From: Parenemella sanctibonifatiensis
Lineage (GTDB): Bacteria > Actinomycetota > Actinomycetes > Propionibacteriales > Propionibacteriaceae
Direction of reading: 5' to 3'
DNA: 64,000 bases
Assembly (NCBI RefSeq): GCF_002250565.1
Contig: NZ_NMVJ01000001.1
Coordinates: 124,001 to 188,000 of the forward strand
Shown here: piece by piece, positions 8,106-17,593 of the stretch
Layout of the letters: every line of letters starts with the position of its first letter
How positions within the stretch are numbered: the first letter of the stretch is position 1
Program-made: the position numbers and the translations under genes
Notes under the pieces: model-generated
The model's database searches: none
What the model was told of the DNA's origin: nothing
The model's input: the letters and a program-made list of their open reading frames with translations, nothing else

Positions 8106-10036
8106 ATGTCCGAGTCCAGTCGCCCCGAGCGACCGACCAACCATGACGCAACCGAAGAACGTGATCCTCCCTCCGTCAACACGCTCGACCCGGTTGGGGA
8201 GATCAAGTCCGATCCGCTCGCCAAGGGACTCCTCGACGATCACGTCGGCGGCGTGGTGCCGATCGCCGAACCCGCCGACCCCACCGACGACGACGCCACC
8301 GTCGCCGCGCTGCGCCACCACGGCGTACGCCTGACCAAGGGCGGCGGCATTGCGCCGCGGGTGTTCTATCCCGGAGCCGCCATCGTGCTGGCGGTGGTCC
8401 TCGCCGGCATCATCTTCCCCGGTCCCACCGGCGATGCCCTGGAAGGAATCCAGGGCTGGATCGTGTCCAACCTGGGCTGGTACTACACGTTGGCGGTCAG
8501 CGCCTTCGTCGTCGTCGCGCTGGTGATCGGCATGTCCAAATGGGCAAGATCGTCATCGGGCGCCCCGGCGACGAGCCGGAATTCGGCCTGCTCGCCTGGT
8601 TCGCGATGCTCTTCGCCGCCGGCATGGGCATCGGCTTGGTCTTCTACGGCGTTGCGGAACCGCTCGGCTTCGCGACCGACAACATCAAACCCTCGGCACA
8701 AGGCCTGGAACAGAATGAGCTGATCCATCAGGCGATGGCGCAGACATTCCTGCACTGGGGCCTCCACCCGTGGGCGATCTACGTCGTGATCGGCCTGGCG
8801 CTGGCGATGGCGATCCACCGCCGCGGCCGCCCGGTCTCGATCCGCTGGATCCTGGAGCCGGTGCTCGGCGCCCGGGTCAAGGGCTGGATGGGTGACGTGG
8901 TGGACGTTCTCGCCATCGTGGGCACCCTGTTCGGCGTAGCGACCTCGCTGGGTCTCGGCGTCGGTCAGATCTCGGCAGGCCTGGTCCACCTGGGACTGGT
9001 CGATGAGGCAACCAACCCGCTGATGATCGGCCTCATCGTCGTCATCACGATCTTCGCCACCGCGTCCGTGGTCTCCGGTGTCGGCAAGGGCATCAAATGG
9101 CTGTCGAACATCAACATCGGCCTCGCCGGTCTGTTCGTGATCGCGGTCCTGCTCGCCGGCCCGACCCTCTTCATCGTCCGCATCATGGTCGAGGCATTGG
9201 GTGCCTACCTCGGCGGCTTGCCGTCAATGTCCTTCGACGTCTCCGCGCTGACCGGCGAGGACGGCCAGACCTGGCAGGCCGGGGCCACCATCTTCTACTG
9301 GGGCTGGTGGATCTCCTGGGCGCCCTTCGTCGGCGTCTTCATCGCGCGCATCTCGCGCGGGCGTACGGTGCGGGAGTTCGTGCTCGGCGCCCTCATCGTT
9401 CCGACCCTGGTCGCCGTGGTGTGGTTCTCGGTGTTGGGGGGTGCCGGCCTCTACCGTCAGTTCTTCACCGACAACCCGATGGTCCCCGAGGGCGGTGAAC
9501 TCGACGCCAACATCGCCTTGTTCGACCTGGTTGGAGCATTCGCCGGACCGCTGGCGGCCGTGCTGTCGGTCTGCATCCTGATCATGGTCACGCTGTTCTT
9601 CGTGACCAGCTCCGACTCCGGCTCACTGGTGGTCGACATGCTCTCCTCGGGTGGCCACCCGAATCCGCCGATCTGGAGCCGGGTGATGTGGGCCGTCCTG
9701 GAGGGCGGTGTGGCCATCGCGCTGCTGCTGGCGGGCGGGCTGGGAGCCCTCCAGGCCGGCGCCATCGCCACCGCGTTGCCCTTCAGCATCGTGTTGCTGC
9801 TGGGCTGCGTCGGCCTGATCAAGTCGATGCGGGAGACGTACAGCATCGTCGATGCCCAGGAACAGCTGCAGCGACGCCACGACTTCGCCGCCGGGTTGGT
9901 TCAGACCGTGGAGGAGCAATTCCCCGAACGGTACGGACCGCTGGTGGACGAACGAATCGACTACCGGCTCAGCCGCAGTTACGAACGACGATCCGACAAG
10001 GGCAAGGACAAGAGGACGCCGGGCCAGCAATCCTGA
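8106..10036 (+). pseudogene. BCCT family glycine betaine/choline transporter, frameshifted
   Basis: Sodium- or proton-coupled uptake of betaine-type osmolytes at the cytoplasmic membrane. The ATG at 8106 follows GGAGGGAG. The first frame gives a ~90-residue charged N-terminal tail and the first two TM helices (to VIGMSKW). The remainder, from about 8543, continues in another frame with GKIVIGRPGDEPEFGLLAWF, the glycine stretch AGMGIGLVFYGVAEPL, and the substrate-site helix WWISWAPFVGVFIARISRG that is diagnostic for BetP-like carriers. One missing G in the TGGGC at 8541-8545 explains the break. Total length would be ~643 residues, normal for BetP-like members with regulatory tails. Either the gene is inactive or the base call is wrong. 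A strong terminator hairpin follows. Confidence 0.85.
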
Positions 10037-10052
10037 CCCCCACCCCGCATGA

Positions 10053-10088
10053 ATCGGCCAGCCATCCCGCCCGGGATGGCTGGCCGAT
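10053..10088. terminator. Bidirectional terminator hairpin
   Basis: A perfect inverted repeat: arms 10053-10069 and 10072-10088 (17 bp, two-base loop as written), followed by CTGTTTG. It lies between the convergent stops of the BCCT gene (10036) and the CPBP gene (10108), so it probably serves both. Confidence 0.85.
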
Positions 10089-10107
10089 CTGTTTGTCCGG
10101 TGTGACC

Positions 10108-11181
10108 TCAGGCAGTTGCCGGCGCGCCGACCTCGGGCACCGACGTCTGTACGCCCGCGCGTCGCTGCCACCACACCACGATCGCGGTGGTGATGGCACC
10201 GCACACCAACGGCAGCACCAGCAGCGGCGAGCCGGTGCCGGCGGACCGGTCGAAGACCTCGGTGAGCTCGGGCAGGAAGGGCAGCGCCGCCAGCGACACC
10301 AGATTGTTGACCGCATGCATCACCACGGCCAGTTCCAGACCACCGGTCAACCAAGTCGCGACCGACATCAGCACTCCGAAGAGGAAGTAGTACGCCCACA
10401 GCCACGGATCGCTGGCGCCGTGGGCCAGGCAGAACAGCAGCGAGGTGATGACCACCGCGATGATCGAGGCGACCAGCCGGTTCGGCCCCAGCGAACCGAT
10501 CGCCCGCGCACCGGCGCCACGGAAGAGATATTCCTCGGCGGCCGCCTGGAACGGGGTCACCAACACCACGACTGCAAGCAGAAACCAGGTGTCGGCATGG
10601 ACGCCGATCTCGACGGACTCCATGCCGGCGCCACCGGCGGCAGGGAACAGACTGGTCAGCAGCGTGTAGATGATCCACAGCGGCAGCGCGACCACCAGCG
10701 CCCGCAGCACGCGACCCCAGCGGAAACCACCGGCCACCGAGCTGAGCCACTTCGGGCGCTGTCCCGTCCAGGCCCAGTGCAGCAACAGTGTCGCCGGCAG
10801 GCACAACGCCGACCCAAGGTGGTTGAACGCGAACAGCATCGGCGTGGTCTGACCGAGACTGTCCGCATCCACCCGCCCGGTGACCAGGTCGATGGCGATG
10901 CCGATGCTCACCACGACGTTGAGGATGGCGAAGAAGCCAACGCCCAGGGTGATGACCAGCAGGATCCCGCGCCACGCCGCCCAGCGGGGTGAACGGTAGA
11001 ACCGCAAGAAGTCCTGTGGCTCGGTCGGCAACGGGCTCGGCTTCTGCGGCCCGCGTGACGGCGCGTACGCGGGTTGCTGTCCCGGTTGGGCCGGTGCGGG
11101 TTGGGCTGGCCCCGGTTGGGCCGGGGTCGGTCCAGCCGGGGTCGGATCAGGCTGCGGGGCTCCGAGGTTGGGCTGATTCAC
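10108..11181 (-). CDS. CPBP family intramembrane metalloprotease
   Basis: 357 residues from GTG 11181 (GGAGAGG upstream). The first ~70 residues are Pro/Gln/Ala-rich with repeated P-A-Q-P units, a cytosolic tail. About eight TM helices follow. The three Abi/CPBP motifs are present: EExxxR as EEYLFRG (~215), the F-x-x-x-H type segment CLAHGASD (~255) and HAVNNL near the end (~310), which together form a zinc-independent or zinc-dependent glutamate protease site in Rce1-like proteins. Bacterial CPBP members act in membrane protein turnover or bacteriocin immunity. There is no bacteriocin gene next to it, so the role stays open. Confidence 0.88.
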   Translation of the reverse strand: MNQPNLGAPQPDPTPAGPTPAQPGPAQPAPAQPGQQPAYAPSRGPQKPSPLPTEPQDFLRFYRSPRWAAWRGILLVITLGVGFFAILNVVVSIGIAIDLVTGRVDADSLGQTTPMLFAFNHLGSALCLPATLLLHWAWTGQRPKWLSSVAGGFRWGRVLRALVVALPLWIIYTLLTSLFPAAGGAGMESVEIGVHADTWFLLAVVVLVTPFQAAAEEYLFRGAGARAIGSLGPNRLVASIIAVVITSLLFCLAHGASDPWLWAYYFLFGVLMSVATWLTGGLELAVVMHAVNNLVSLAALPFLPELTEVFDRSAGTGSPLLVLPLVCGAITTAIVVWWQRRAGVQTSVPEVGAPATA

Positions 11182-11284
11182 AAGGGTCCTCTCCAGTGCT
11201 GCCGTAGGTCGCCCCCAGTGTTCCAGAGCCCGGGCGCCTCCCAGTGCTCGGTGGCCACCCACTGCTCGGCGTCGGTCCCGTTCG

Positions 11285-11719
11285 TCAGTCCAGGAAGGCC
11301 AGGATGTGTCGTGCCACCATCACGGTGCGGCCAGCTTGGTTGACGATGGTGATGTCAGCGGTGGTGCGCTGCCGTTCCTGGTCCTGTTCGGCGATGGTGT
11401 AGGTCACCTCGAGGGTGTCCCCGATCGCGACCCCGGCCGTGAACCGCACGCGGTCGTAGCCGTAGGAGACGCAGGAGCGCCCCGACCGTCCACCCATCGC
11501 GGTCGAGGTGGCCCCGCAGTACCCCAACACCAGCAGGCCGTGGGCGATCCGGCCACCGTAGGGACCGGCCGCCATCGTCTCCTCGTCGACATGGTTGCCC
11601 GCCAGGTCGCCGGTGATGCCGGCGAAGAGGTACACATCGGACTCCCCCACCGTCTTGCGAAATCGGGTGGTGTCCCCGATCGCCGGCAACAGCTTGCGGT
11701 TGCTGGGCTGGTCACTCAT
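11285..11719 (-). CDS. MaoC-like (R)-specific enoyl-CoA hydratase
   Basis: 144 residues with a single hot-dog domain. The hydratase motif is seen as F-A-G-I-T-G-D-x-x-G-N-H-V-D (residues ~32-45, catalytic Asp and His) followed by R-I-A-H-G-L-L. It would hydrate a trans-2-enoyl-CoA to the (R)-3-hydroxyacyl-CoA. Its ATG overlaps the stop of the CoA-transferase gene (ATGA), so it is the last gene of the LacI-led operon. The exact substrate cannot be read from the sequence. Confidence 0.88.
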   Translation of the reverse strand: MSDQPSNRKLLPAIGDTTRFRKTVGESDVYLFAGITGDLAGNHVDEETMAAGPYGGRIAHGLLVLGYCGATSTAMGGRSGRSCVSYGYDRVRFTAGVAIGDTLEVTYTIAEQDQERQRTTADITIVNQAGRTVMVARHILAFLD

Positions 11720-13272
11720 GCTTCCCCCTCACTGGTGGTGTCCTCGGCGAACAGGCTGGCCGGCATCTCCTTGAGGTCGCCGATGACGGGCTGGAAGCCC
11801 ATCTGGTCGAGCACGTCGCGTTGCAGGTCGATGCCCGGGGCGATCTCGGTGAGCACCAGCCCGTCCGGCCCGAGCTCGAAGACGGCCCGCTCGGTGACAT
11901 AGAGCGCGGTGCGGCCATCGGCGTACGCCGTCGGTCCGGAGTAGGTGATCTCCTCGACCTCCTCGACAAACTTGGGGATCTGCCCCTCGCTGTCGATGAC
12001 GAGCTTGCCGTCCCGGCGCGAGACCCGCAGGCCCTTGGCGGTGAAGGTGCCGCAGTAGACGATGCGGGCGGCGTTGGCGGAGATGTCGATGAAGCCACCC
12101 GGCCCCATGATCCGGCCGCCGACCCGGGAGACATTGACGTTGCCGGCCCGGTCCGCCTGCGCCATGCCGAGGGCGGAGATGTCGATCCGACCAGAGGCGA
12201 ACACGTCGAACTGGTCGGTCGAGCTGATCAGCGCCTCGGATTGGTGCGACATGCCGAAGTAGTCGCCGCTGGCCAGGACGCCGCCGTAGTGGCCCTGCTC
12301 GATGATGGTGGTCACCGTGTCGAGCCGACCGTCGATGGCGAGCACGTCGGTGACGTGGGCAGAAATGCCGAAGCCGAGGTTGAGGATGACGTCCTCCTCG
12401 ACCTCCATCGCTGCGCGTCGGGCAATGATCTGCCGGGCCGGGTCGGCGGGCAGGTCCGGCTTGATGGTGGCGTCGTAGGGGCCGCCGGCCAGCGAGTCGA
12501 GGTATTCCCCGGCGTACGTCTGCTGCTGCTCGGGCTCGATGACCACCCGGTCCACCAGCGGTCCGGGGATCTGGACCTGCTGGGGCCGCAGCCTTTCCGG
12601 CGCGGCCTCCTTGACCTGCGCCAAGGTCATGCCCCCGCTGCCCTGAGCTGCCAGCGCAAGGGCGAAGCTGTCGAGATAGGCCGCCTCGTGGCGCTGCGAG
12701 ATGCCGCCCCGCTGGTCCAGCTGCGAGCCGCGGATGATCGCGGCGTCCAGTGGAATCGGCTGGTAGTGCAGGTATTCGGTGCCGTCGATCTCGACCAGGG
12801 TGACGAACTCCTCGGTGGCCTTGTCGTTCATCCGGCCACCAGCCTGCCGCGGGTCGACATAGGTGCCGAGCCCGACCCGGGTGGTGAGGCCCGGGCGGCG
12901 CGCGCCCGTCTCGCGCATGAGCTGATTGATGACACCGGCCGGGAAGGAGTACGCCTCGATCTCGTTGTTCATGGCGAGCTCGACCAGGCCTGGGGCCCAG
13001 GTCCAGTGGGCGCCGATGACGCGGGCGAGCAGCCCGGGGTGGCGCAGTCGGTTCAGGCCAGTGGTGGAACGGTCACCGATACCGAAGCCGTGCACGACGG
13101 TGATGCCGTGCGGGTGGCCGGTCTCGAGGAAGCGCCGCTCGATCGCAGCGAGGATGGCGTCGGCTTCCAGGATGCCGCCGCCGGAGCCCGACACGCCGAT
13201 GGTGGCGCCGTCGGCGATGTCGGCAACAGCTTCGTCAGCGCTGCAGATGCGGGGGGTACGGGTGGTGGACAA
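11716..13272 (-). CDS. Acyl-CoA:acetate/propionate CoA-transferase (YdiF/Pct type)
   Basis: 518 residues, both CoA-transferase halves fused in one chain as in YdiF and propionate CoA-transferase. The glycine-rich loop GVSGSGGG near residue 28 and the second-half motif I-I-E-Q-G-x-x-G-G (~residue 335), whose Glu forms the gamma-glutamyl-CoA thioester intermediate, are clear; VGGRIMGPGGFIDIS follows. The enzyme swaps CoA between a carboxylic acid and a donor such as acetyl-CoA or propionyl-CoA. It sits 11 bp after an enoyl-CoA hydratase gene and overlaps the MaoC gene, so it likely activates the acid that the hydratases process. Confidence 0.9.
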   Translation of the reverse strand: MSTTRTPRICSADEAVADIADGATIGVSGSGGGILEADAILAAIERRFLETGHPHGITVVHGFGIGDRSTTGLNRLRHPGLLARVIGAHWTWAPGLVELAMNNEIEAYSFPAGVINQLMRETGARRPGLTTRVGLGTYVDPRQAGGRMNDKATEEFVTLVEIDGTEYLHYQPIPLDAAIIRGSQLDQRGGISQRHEAAYLDSFALALAAQGSGGMTLAQVKEAAPERLRPQQVQIPGPLVDRVVIEPEQQQTYAGEYLDSLAGGPYDATIKPDLPADPARQIIARRAAMEVEEDVILNLGFGISAHVTDVLAIDGRLDTVTTIIEQGHYGGVLASGDYFGMSHQSEALISSTDQFDVFASGRIDISALGMAQADRAGNVNVSRVGGRIMGPGGFIDISANAARIVYCGTFTAKGLRVSRRDGKLVIDSEGQIPKFVEEVEEITYSGPTAYADGRTALYVTERAVFELGPDGLVLTEIAPGIDLQRDVLDQMGFQPVIGDLKEMPASLFAEDTTSEGEA

Positions 13273-13283
13273 CGGTGCTCCTG

Positions 13284-14090
13284 TCAGGCGTTCGGGAAGG
13301 TGGCGTCGCGACGCTCGGCAAAAGCTGCCGTGCCCTCGGCGAAATCGTCAGTGGCAGCGGTGAGGGCGCCGCCCAGGCTCTCGCCGAGCTGGCCGGGGGC
13401 ACCGAAGGGCGCCAGCGCCAGTAGTTCCTTCGCCACGGCCTGGGCCTGCGGGCTGGCGGTCAGCAGTTCGGCGACCAGCTGGTCCGTCTCCTGCTCGAGC
13501 TGAGCCGGGTGGGCGATCCGGGTGCAGATGCCCCAGTCCAGCGACTCCTGGGCACTGAGTCGGCGGCGGGTCAGCACCAGGTCGGCGGCGCGGACCGGAC
13601 CGATCAGTCGCGGCAGTCGGCTGACGCCACCCCAGCCGGGGATGGTGCCCAGCCCGACCTCGGGCAGGCCAACCTCGGCCTTGGTCGAGATGATGCGGAT
13701 GTCGCAGGCCAGCGCCAGCTCCAGGCCACCGCCGAGGGCGAGGCCATCGATGACCGCGACGGTCGGCATCGGCAGCCGGGCCAGCGCGTCGTACGCCTCG
13801 TGGCCGCGTCGCAGCCAGATCCGGTGCATCTGGACCGGCGTGAGCTGCAGGAACTGCTTGATGTCAGCGCCGACACAGAAGACCTTCTCGCCCGCGGTGC
13901 GCACAACGACCACCCGGGCGTCGCTGGTCTCGATCTCGTTGACCACCCGGTGCAGGTCGGCGATCATCTCCAGGCTCATCGCGTTGAGCTTGGCGGGCCG
14001 GTCCACCAGGATCGTGGCGGTCTGGCCGTCCTCGCTGGTCTGCCAGGTCACCTGGCCCTGCTGTGGGGTGGGCGCGTCGGCGGTGGTCAT
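13284..14090 (-). CDS. Enoyl-CoA hydratase/isomerase (crotonase family)
   Basis: 268 residues from ATG 14090 (AAGGAGACC upstream). Crotonase landmarks: R-P-A-K-L-N-A-M (CoA binding), the oxyanion-hole segments F-C-V-G-A-D-I-K and A-L-G-G-G-L-E-L-A-L-A-C-D, and P-E-V-G-L-G-T-I-P-G-W-G-G, where Glu in the P-E-V segment is one of the two hydratase glutamates. The other position in this family (A-L-G-G-G-L-E) is also Glu. Together these favour real hydratase activity. The start overlaps the stop of the LacI regulator (ATGA), the mark of one operon. The pathway substrate is not identified. Confidence 0.9.
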   Translation of the reverse strand: MTTADAPTPQQGQVTWQTSEDGQTATILVDRPAKLNAMSLEMIADLHRVVNEIETSDARVVVVRTAGEKVFCVGADIKQFLQLTPVQMHRIWLRRGHEAYDALARLPMPTVAVIDGLALGGGLELALACDIRIISTKAEVGLPEVGLGTIPGWGGVSRLPRLIGPVRAADLVLTRRRLSAQESLDWGICTRIAHPAQLEQETDQLVAELLTASPQAQAVAKELLALAPFGAPGQLGESLGGALTAATDDFAEGTAAFAERRDATFPNA

Positions 14091-15145
14091 GCGGTCTCCT
14101 TCGTCAGGCTGTCGGGCCGGTGATCGTCTGATGTCGCCGTGGCGGGCAGCGGCTCGGGGCGCGGCGGCGCTGTGGAGCGGCGCACCACCAACGTGGTCGG
14201 CAGCGGCTCCGGTTCGGCAGGTGCCTCGTCGTTCAGGCCACCGATGAGCAGTTCGGCCGCCAGTCGGCCGGCTTCGGCGAGCGGCATGCGTACGGTCGTC
14301 AGCTCCGGGCTGGTGGCCCGGGACAGTTCCAGGTTGTCCCACGACAGCAGGCTGAGCTGGTCGGGCACCCGTACGCCGCGGCGGTGCAGTTCCGAGAGCA
14401 CCGCGAGCGCCGTGCGGTCATTGAAGGCGATCAGAGCGGTGGCGTCACTGGCCAGCGTCGCGCGTGCGGCCGCATCAATCAGGTCGGGGCCGGCAGCCGC
14501 ATCGGTGGGGAGATGCCCGACGGCGGTGAGGTCGATGTCATAGCGGTCGGCGCCGTCCCGCAGCGCACCCCAGCGGTACTGCTGGGTCGGTGCGTCGGGC
14601 TGACCGCCGAGGTAGACGACGCTGCGGTGGCCGAGTTCACTGAGGTGGGCCAGCGCTTCGGTGGCACCGATCGCTTCGTCAATCGCGACCGAGGGGATCC
14701 CCGGCACCGGGCGACCGGCAGAGACCACGGGTCCCGCCAAGCCGACGAGTTCCTCGTCGGAGGAACGCGGCAACGCCAGAATCACTCCATCGGAATGCAG
14801 CAGCAACCGCTGCGCTGCCGCGAGTTCGCTGCCGCGGTCGCCGTTGGAGTCGACCACCAGCAGGTTGTAGCCCTGCTGCCCCGCCGCCGCCTGGACACTC
14901 TTGGCCATCGCGCCGTAGAACCCGTTGGCCAGGTCCGGCACGACGAGGGCGATGGTCTGGGTGCGCCCGGTGCGCAACATCCGTCCGGTCGGGTTGGCCT
15001 GGTAGCCCAGTTCCCGGGCCGCGGCCAGCACCCGCTGCCGGGTCGGCTCGGCAACGAGATCCGACTTGCCCGAGAAGACCCGCGACACGGTCGGCTGGGA
15101 CACACCCGCCGCCCGCGCCACGTCCCCAGAGGTCACCTTCGCCAT
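14087..15145 (-). CDS. LacI family transcriptional regulator
   Basis: 352 residues. The helix-turn-helix is at residues 4-23 (T-S-G-D-V-A-R-A-A-G-V-S-Q-P-T-V-S-R-V-F) with the hinge helix ending in G-R-M-L-R-T. The periplasmic-binding-like effector domain follows (about 60-325). Unlike most LacI members, it heads a set of CoA-metabolism genes, to which it is translationally coupled by an ATGA overlap. A perfect 14-bp palindrome (15157-15170) lies just before its start codon, so autorepression of the whole operon is likely. The effector could be an acid, a CoA ester or a sugar-derived compound; the sequence does not say which. Confidence 0.92.
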   Translation of the reverse strand: MAKVTSGDVARAAGVSQPTVSRVFSGKSDLVAEPTRQRVLAAARELGYQANPTGRMLRTGRTQTIALVVPDLANGFYGAMAKSVQAAAGQQGYNLLVVDSNGDRGSELAAAQRLLLHSDGVILALPRSSDEELVGLAGPVVSAGRPVPGIPSVAIDEAIGATEALAHLSELGHRSVVYLGGQPDAPTQQYRWGALRDGADRYDIDLTAVGHLPTDAAAGPDLIDAAARATLASDATALIAFNDRTALAVLSELHRRGVRVPDQLSLLSWDNLELSRATSPELTTVRMPLAEAGRLAAELLIGGLNDEAPAEPEPLPTTLVVRRSTAPPRPEPLPATATSDDHRPDSLTKETA

Positions 15146-15156
15146 GCACGCATCGT

Positions 15157-15170
15157 TGCATACGTATGCA
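15157..15170. promoter_or_regulatory. LacI-type operator palindrome
   Basis: TGCATACGTATGCA is a perfect 14-bp palindrome with a central CG, the usual geometry of LacI-family operators. It ends 12 bp before the start codon of the regulator gene, where it would cover the promoter or ribosome binding region of the operon running to 11285. Confidence 0.7.
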
Positions 15171-15246
15171 CGGCGTTCAAACCCTGCTCAAACCCTGTTC
15201 CCGCGGCAGGGCAGCAGGGGGGGTCAGTACGCGGAGTGAGGCGGGC

Positions 15247-15657
15247 TCAGATCAGGCCGGGAAACCACAGCGAGATTTCGCGGGCGGCCGACTCCGGGGA
15301 GTCAGAGCCGTGCACCAGATTCTCCCGGTTCGACAGGGACCAGTCGCCGCGGATCGTGCCCGGGGCGGCCTTGCGGCCGTCGGTGGCGCCGTTGAGCTGG
15401 CGGACCGTCTCGATCGCCTGGTCACCGTTGAGCACCAACGCGATGCTCGGGCCGGAGGTGATGAAGTCGCGCAGAGGAGGATAGAAGTCCTTCTCGACAT
15501 GCTCGGCGTAGTGGGTGTCGGCCAGGTCACCGTCCACCTGTCGCAGCTCCATCGCGACGATGCTCAGGCCCTTGGCCTCGAATCGGGCCAGCACCTGCCC
15601 AGCGAGGCCACGGCGTACGGCGTCGGGCTTGATCAGGACAAAGGTGTTCTCAGTCAC
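15247..15657 (-). CDS. ndk: Nucleoside diphosphate kinase
   Basis: 136 residues, full length. Transfers the gamma-phosphate of ATP to other nucleoside diphosphates through a phosphohistidine. The signature N-L-V-H-G-S-D-S carries the active His at about 116, and the N-terminal L-I-K-P-D-A-V motif is intact. It is the last gene of a folC-DUF4233-ndk operon, an arrangement common in actinobacteria; 9 bp separate it from the DUF4233 gene. Confidence 0.97.
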   Translation of the reverse strand: MTENTFVLIKPDAVRRGLAGQVLARFEAKGLSIVAMELRQVDGDLADTHYAEHVEKDFYPPLRDFITSGPSIALVLNGDQAIETVRQLNGATDGRKAAPGTIRGDWSLSNRENLVHGSDSPESAAREISLWFPGLI

Positions 15658-15666
15658 GACGGCAGC

Positions 15667-16038
15667 CTAACCGTTCTGTGTGGCCTGCTTGTGCTGGATC
15701 TTGCGGCCACCGGCGAAAGCCAGAGTCCAGATCAGGGCGAACATGCCACCCATCACATACATCAGCGGGGTGAGCAGGCCCAGCAGGATGCTCAGCGGCT
15801 GCGCGATCCACCCCAGCAGGTAGCCGACCTTGCTGCGCCGCAGCATCCCGGCTGCGACCAGGGTGAGCAGCGCCACCCCACCGACGACCGGAGCCACCAG
15901 CGACGCTGGATGGTGGTCGACCACGATCGCTCCCGGGATGGCCAGGCCGAGCACAATGAACTGGCAGACCAGGGTGCCCATCATGGCGCTGCCCATCGGA
16001 TTCTTGCGGGGCAGCGAGACCGCATCGAGCAGGCTCAT
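15667..16038 (-). CDS. DUF4233 membrane protein
   Basis: 123 residues with four hydrophobic segments (about 18-38, 46-66, 70-88 and 90-108) and a basic C-terminus. This small membrane protein of unknown function is nearly always found between folC and ndk in actinobacteria, as here. Its ATG overlaps the folC stop in an ATGA. No catalytic motif is visible. Confidence 0.88.
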   Translation of the reverse strand: MSLLDAVSLPRKNPMGSAMMGTLVCQFIVLGLAIPGAIVVDHHPASLVAPVVGGVALLTLVAAGMLRRSKVGYLLGWIAQPLSILLGLLTPLMYVMGGMFALIWTLAFAGGRKIQHKQATQNG

Positions 16039-17513
16039 CGGGGGGTGTCCTCCTCGCCCCAGCTCGCGCCGAGCTCAAGGAGCGGGTCGTCGTGCCCGTT
16101 GACGCCGTCGGCCTCGTCGTCGGTCACCGCGACGGTGGAACGGTTCAGTCCGTCGCGTCCGACCAGGAGGTCCCGAGCGGCACCGGCCAGGATCACCGAT
16201 CCGATCACCAGTACGCCGCCCAGCACGCCGTCCTCATCGGCCAGGCCGACCGCCCGATCCAGAGCATCGGCCAGCTGCGGTTCGACCGAAATCTGCTCCT
16301 CGGAGAACCAGTCGTGGGCCACCACCGCCAAGTCGGCCGCGGGCAGCCCGCGGTCGGTGTCCAACTCGGTCACGACGATCCGGTCAGCGATCGGCGCGAG
16401 CACCTCGAGCACGGTGGCCTGGTCCTTGTCCCGCATCATCGCCAGCACCACCACAAGTGGGCGCAGTTCGAACGCTTCCAGCAGGCCGGCCATAGCGGCC
16501 CGGACCGCGTGCGGGTTGTGACCGGAGTCCAACACCACCAGCGGCGAGCGGCGTACGACTTCCAGCCGGCCCGGTGCCTCGACCTGTGCGAAGCCGTCAC
16601 GGATCAGCTCCGCCCCCAACTCGCGGTTGGCCAGCAGGGTCTGAACGGCGGTCAGAGCCAGCGCCGCGTTGTCGGCCATGTGGACGCCGAAGATCGGCAG
16701 CGCAACGTCCTCGCTCACCCCGTACGGGGTCTGCAGCCGCAGCACCTGACCGGCGACGCCGGGCGTACGCTCCACCAGCCCGAAGTCGACGCCCTCGACG
16801 ACGACGTCGGCGCCGACCGACGCGGCCCGGGTCAGCAACACCTCGGCGGCATCCGGGCGCTGCCCCGCCATCACGACGTGGCTGCCTTCCTTGATGATGC
16901 CGGACTTCTCGGCCGCAATCCCAGCGACGTCGGAACCCAACAGGTGGGTGTGGTCGAGATCGATCGGGGTGATGACCGCAACCTCGGCGGTGGCGACATT
17001 GGTGGCATCCCACGTCCCGCCCAGCCCCACCTCGATCACTGCCACATCCACCGGCGCGTCGGCAAAGGCGGCGTACGCCAGCCCGGTCATCACCTCGAAG
17101 AAGGTCATCGAAATGCCGTCGATCTGCTCCTGGTCAACCATGGCGACCATCGGCTCGATCTCCTCGTAGATCCGCACAAAGTCCGCCGGCGGCAGCGGTA
17201 CGCCGTCGATCGCGATCCGTTCGTTCACCTGTTGCAGGTGCGGGCTGCTGTACCGCCCCACCCGCAGGCCGGCCGACCGCAGCAGGGCCTCGATCATGAT
17301 CGCGGTGCTGCCCTTGCCGTTGGTCCCGGTGATCTGGATCACCGGGCAGGCACGTTCGGGGTTGCCGAGCAGGTCGACCAATCGCTGGATGCGGGACAGC
17401 GACGGACCAATCCGGCTTTCAGGCCAGCGCGAGACCAGCCGCGCGGCCAGTTCCTCGAATCGAGCGACGTCAGCGGGGTCGGCAACCGCGGGGCGAACAG
17501 AGTCTTCAGTCAT
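16035..17513 (-). CDS. folC: Bifunctional dihydrofolate synthase/folylpolyglutamate synthase
   Basis: 492 residues from ATG 17513. It joins glutamate to dihydropteroate and extends the folate polyglutamate tail, using ATP. The Mur-ligase-like P-loop G-T-N-G-K-G-S (about residue 65) is followed by F-F-E-V-M-T-G-L-A and V-I-E-V-G-L-G-G-x-x-D-A-T-N, both standard FolC signatures; the C-terminal domain has D-S-G-H-N-P-H-A. An upstream in-frame extension to 17591 has no family support. First gene of the folC-DUF4233-ndk operon. Confidence 0.96.
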   Translation of the reverse strand: MTEDSVRPAVADPADVARFEELAARLVSRWPESRIGPSLSRIQRLVDLLGNPERACPVIQITGTNGKGSTAIMIEALLRSAGLRVGRYSSPHLQQVNERIAIDGVPLPPADFVRIYEEIEPMVAMVDQEQIDGISMTFFEVMTGLAYAAFADAPVDVAVIEVGLGGTWDATNVATAEVAVITPIDLDHTHLLGSDVAGIAAEKSGIIKEGSHVVMAGQRPDAAEVLLTRAASVGADVVVEGVDFGLVERTPGVAGQVLRLQTPYGVSEDVALPIFGVHMADNAALALTAVQTLLANRELGAELIRDGFAQVEAPGRLEVVRRSPLVVLDSGHNPHAVRAAMAGLLEAFELRPLVVVLAMMRDKDQATVLEVLAPIADRIVVTELDTDRGLPAADLAVVAHDWFSEEQISVEPQLADALDRAVGLADEDGVLGGVLVIGSVILAGAARDLLVGRDGLNRSTVAVTDDEADGVNGHDDPLLELGASWGEEDTPR

Positions 17514-17593
17514 GGCCCGGCCAACTCTAACTGACCTGTTGCGAACTGACGCTACGATGTTGGCGGCCGCTTGCGCGCCGACCCATCTCACCC

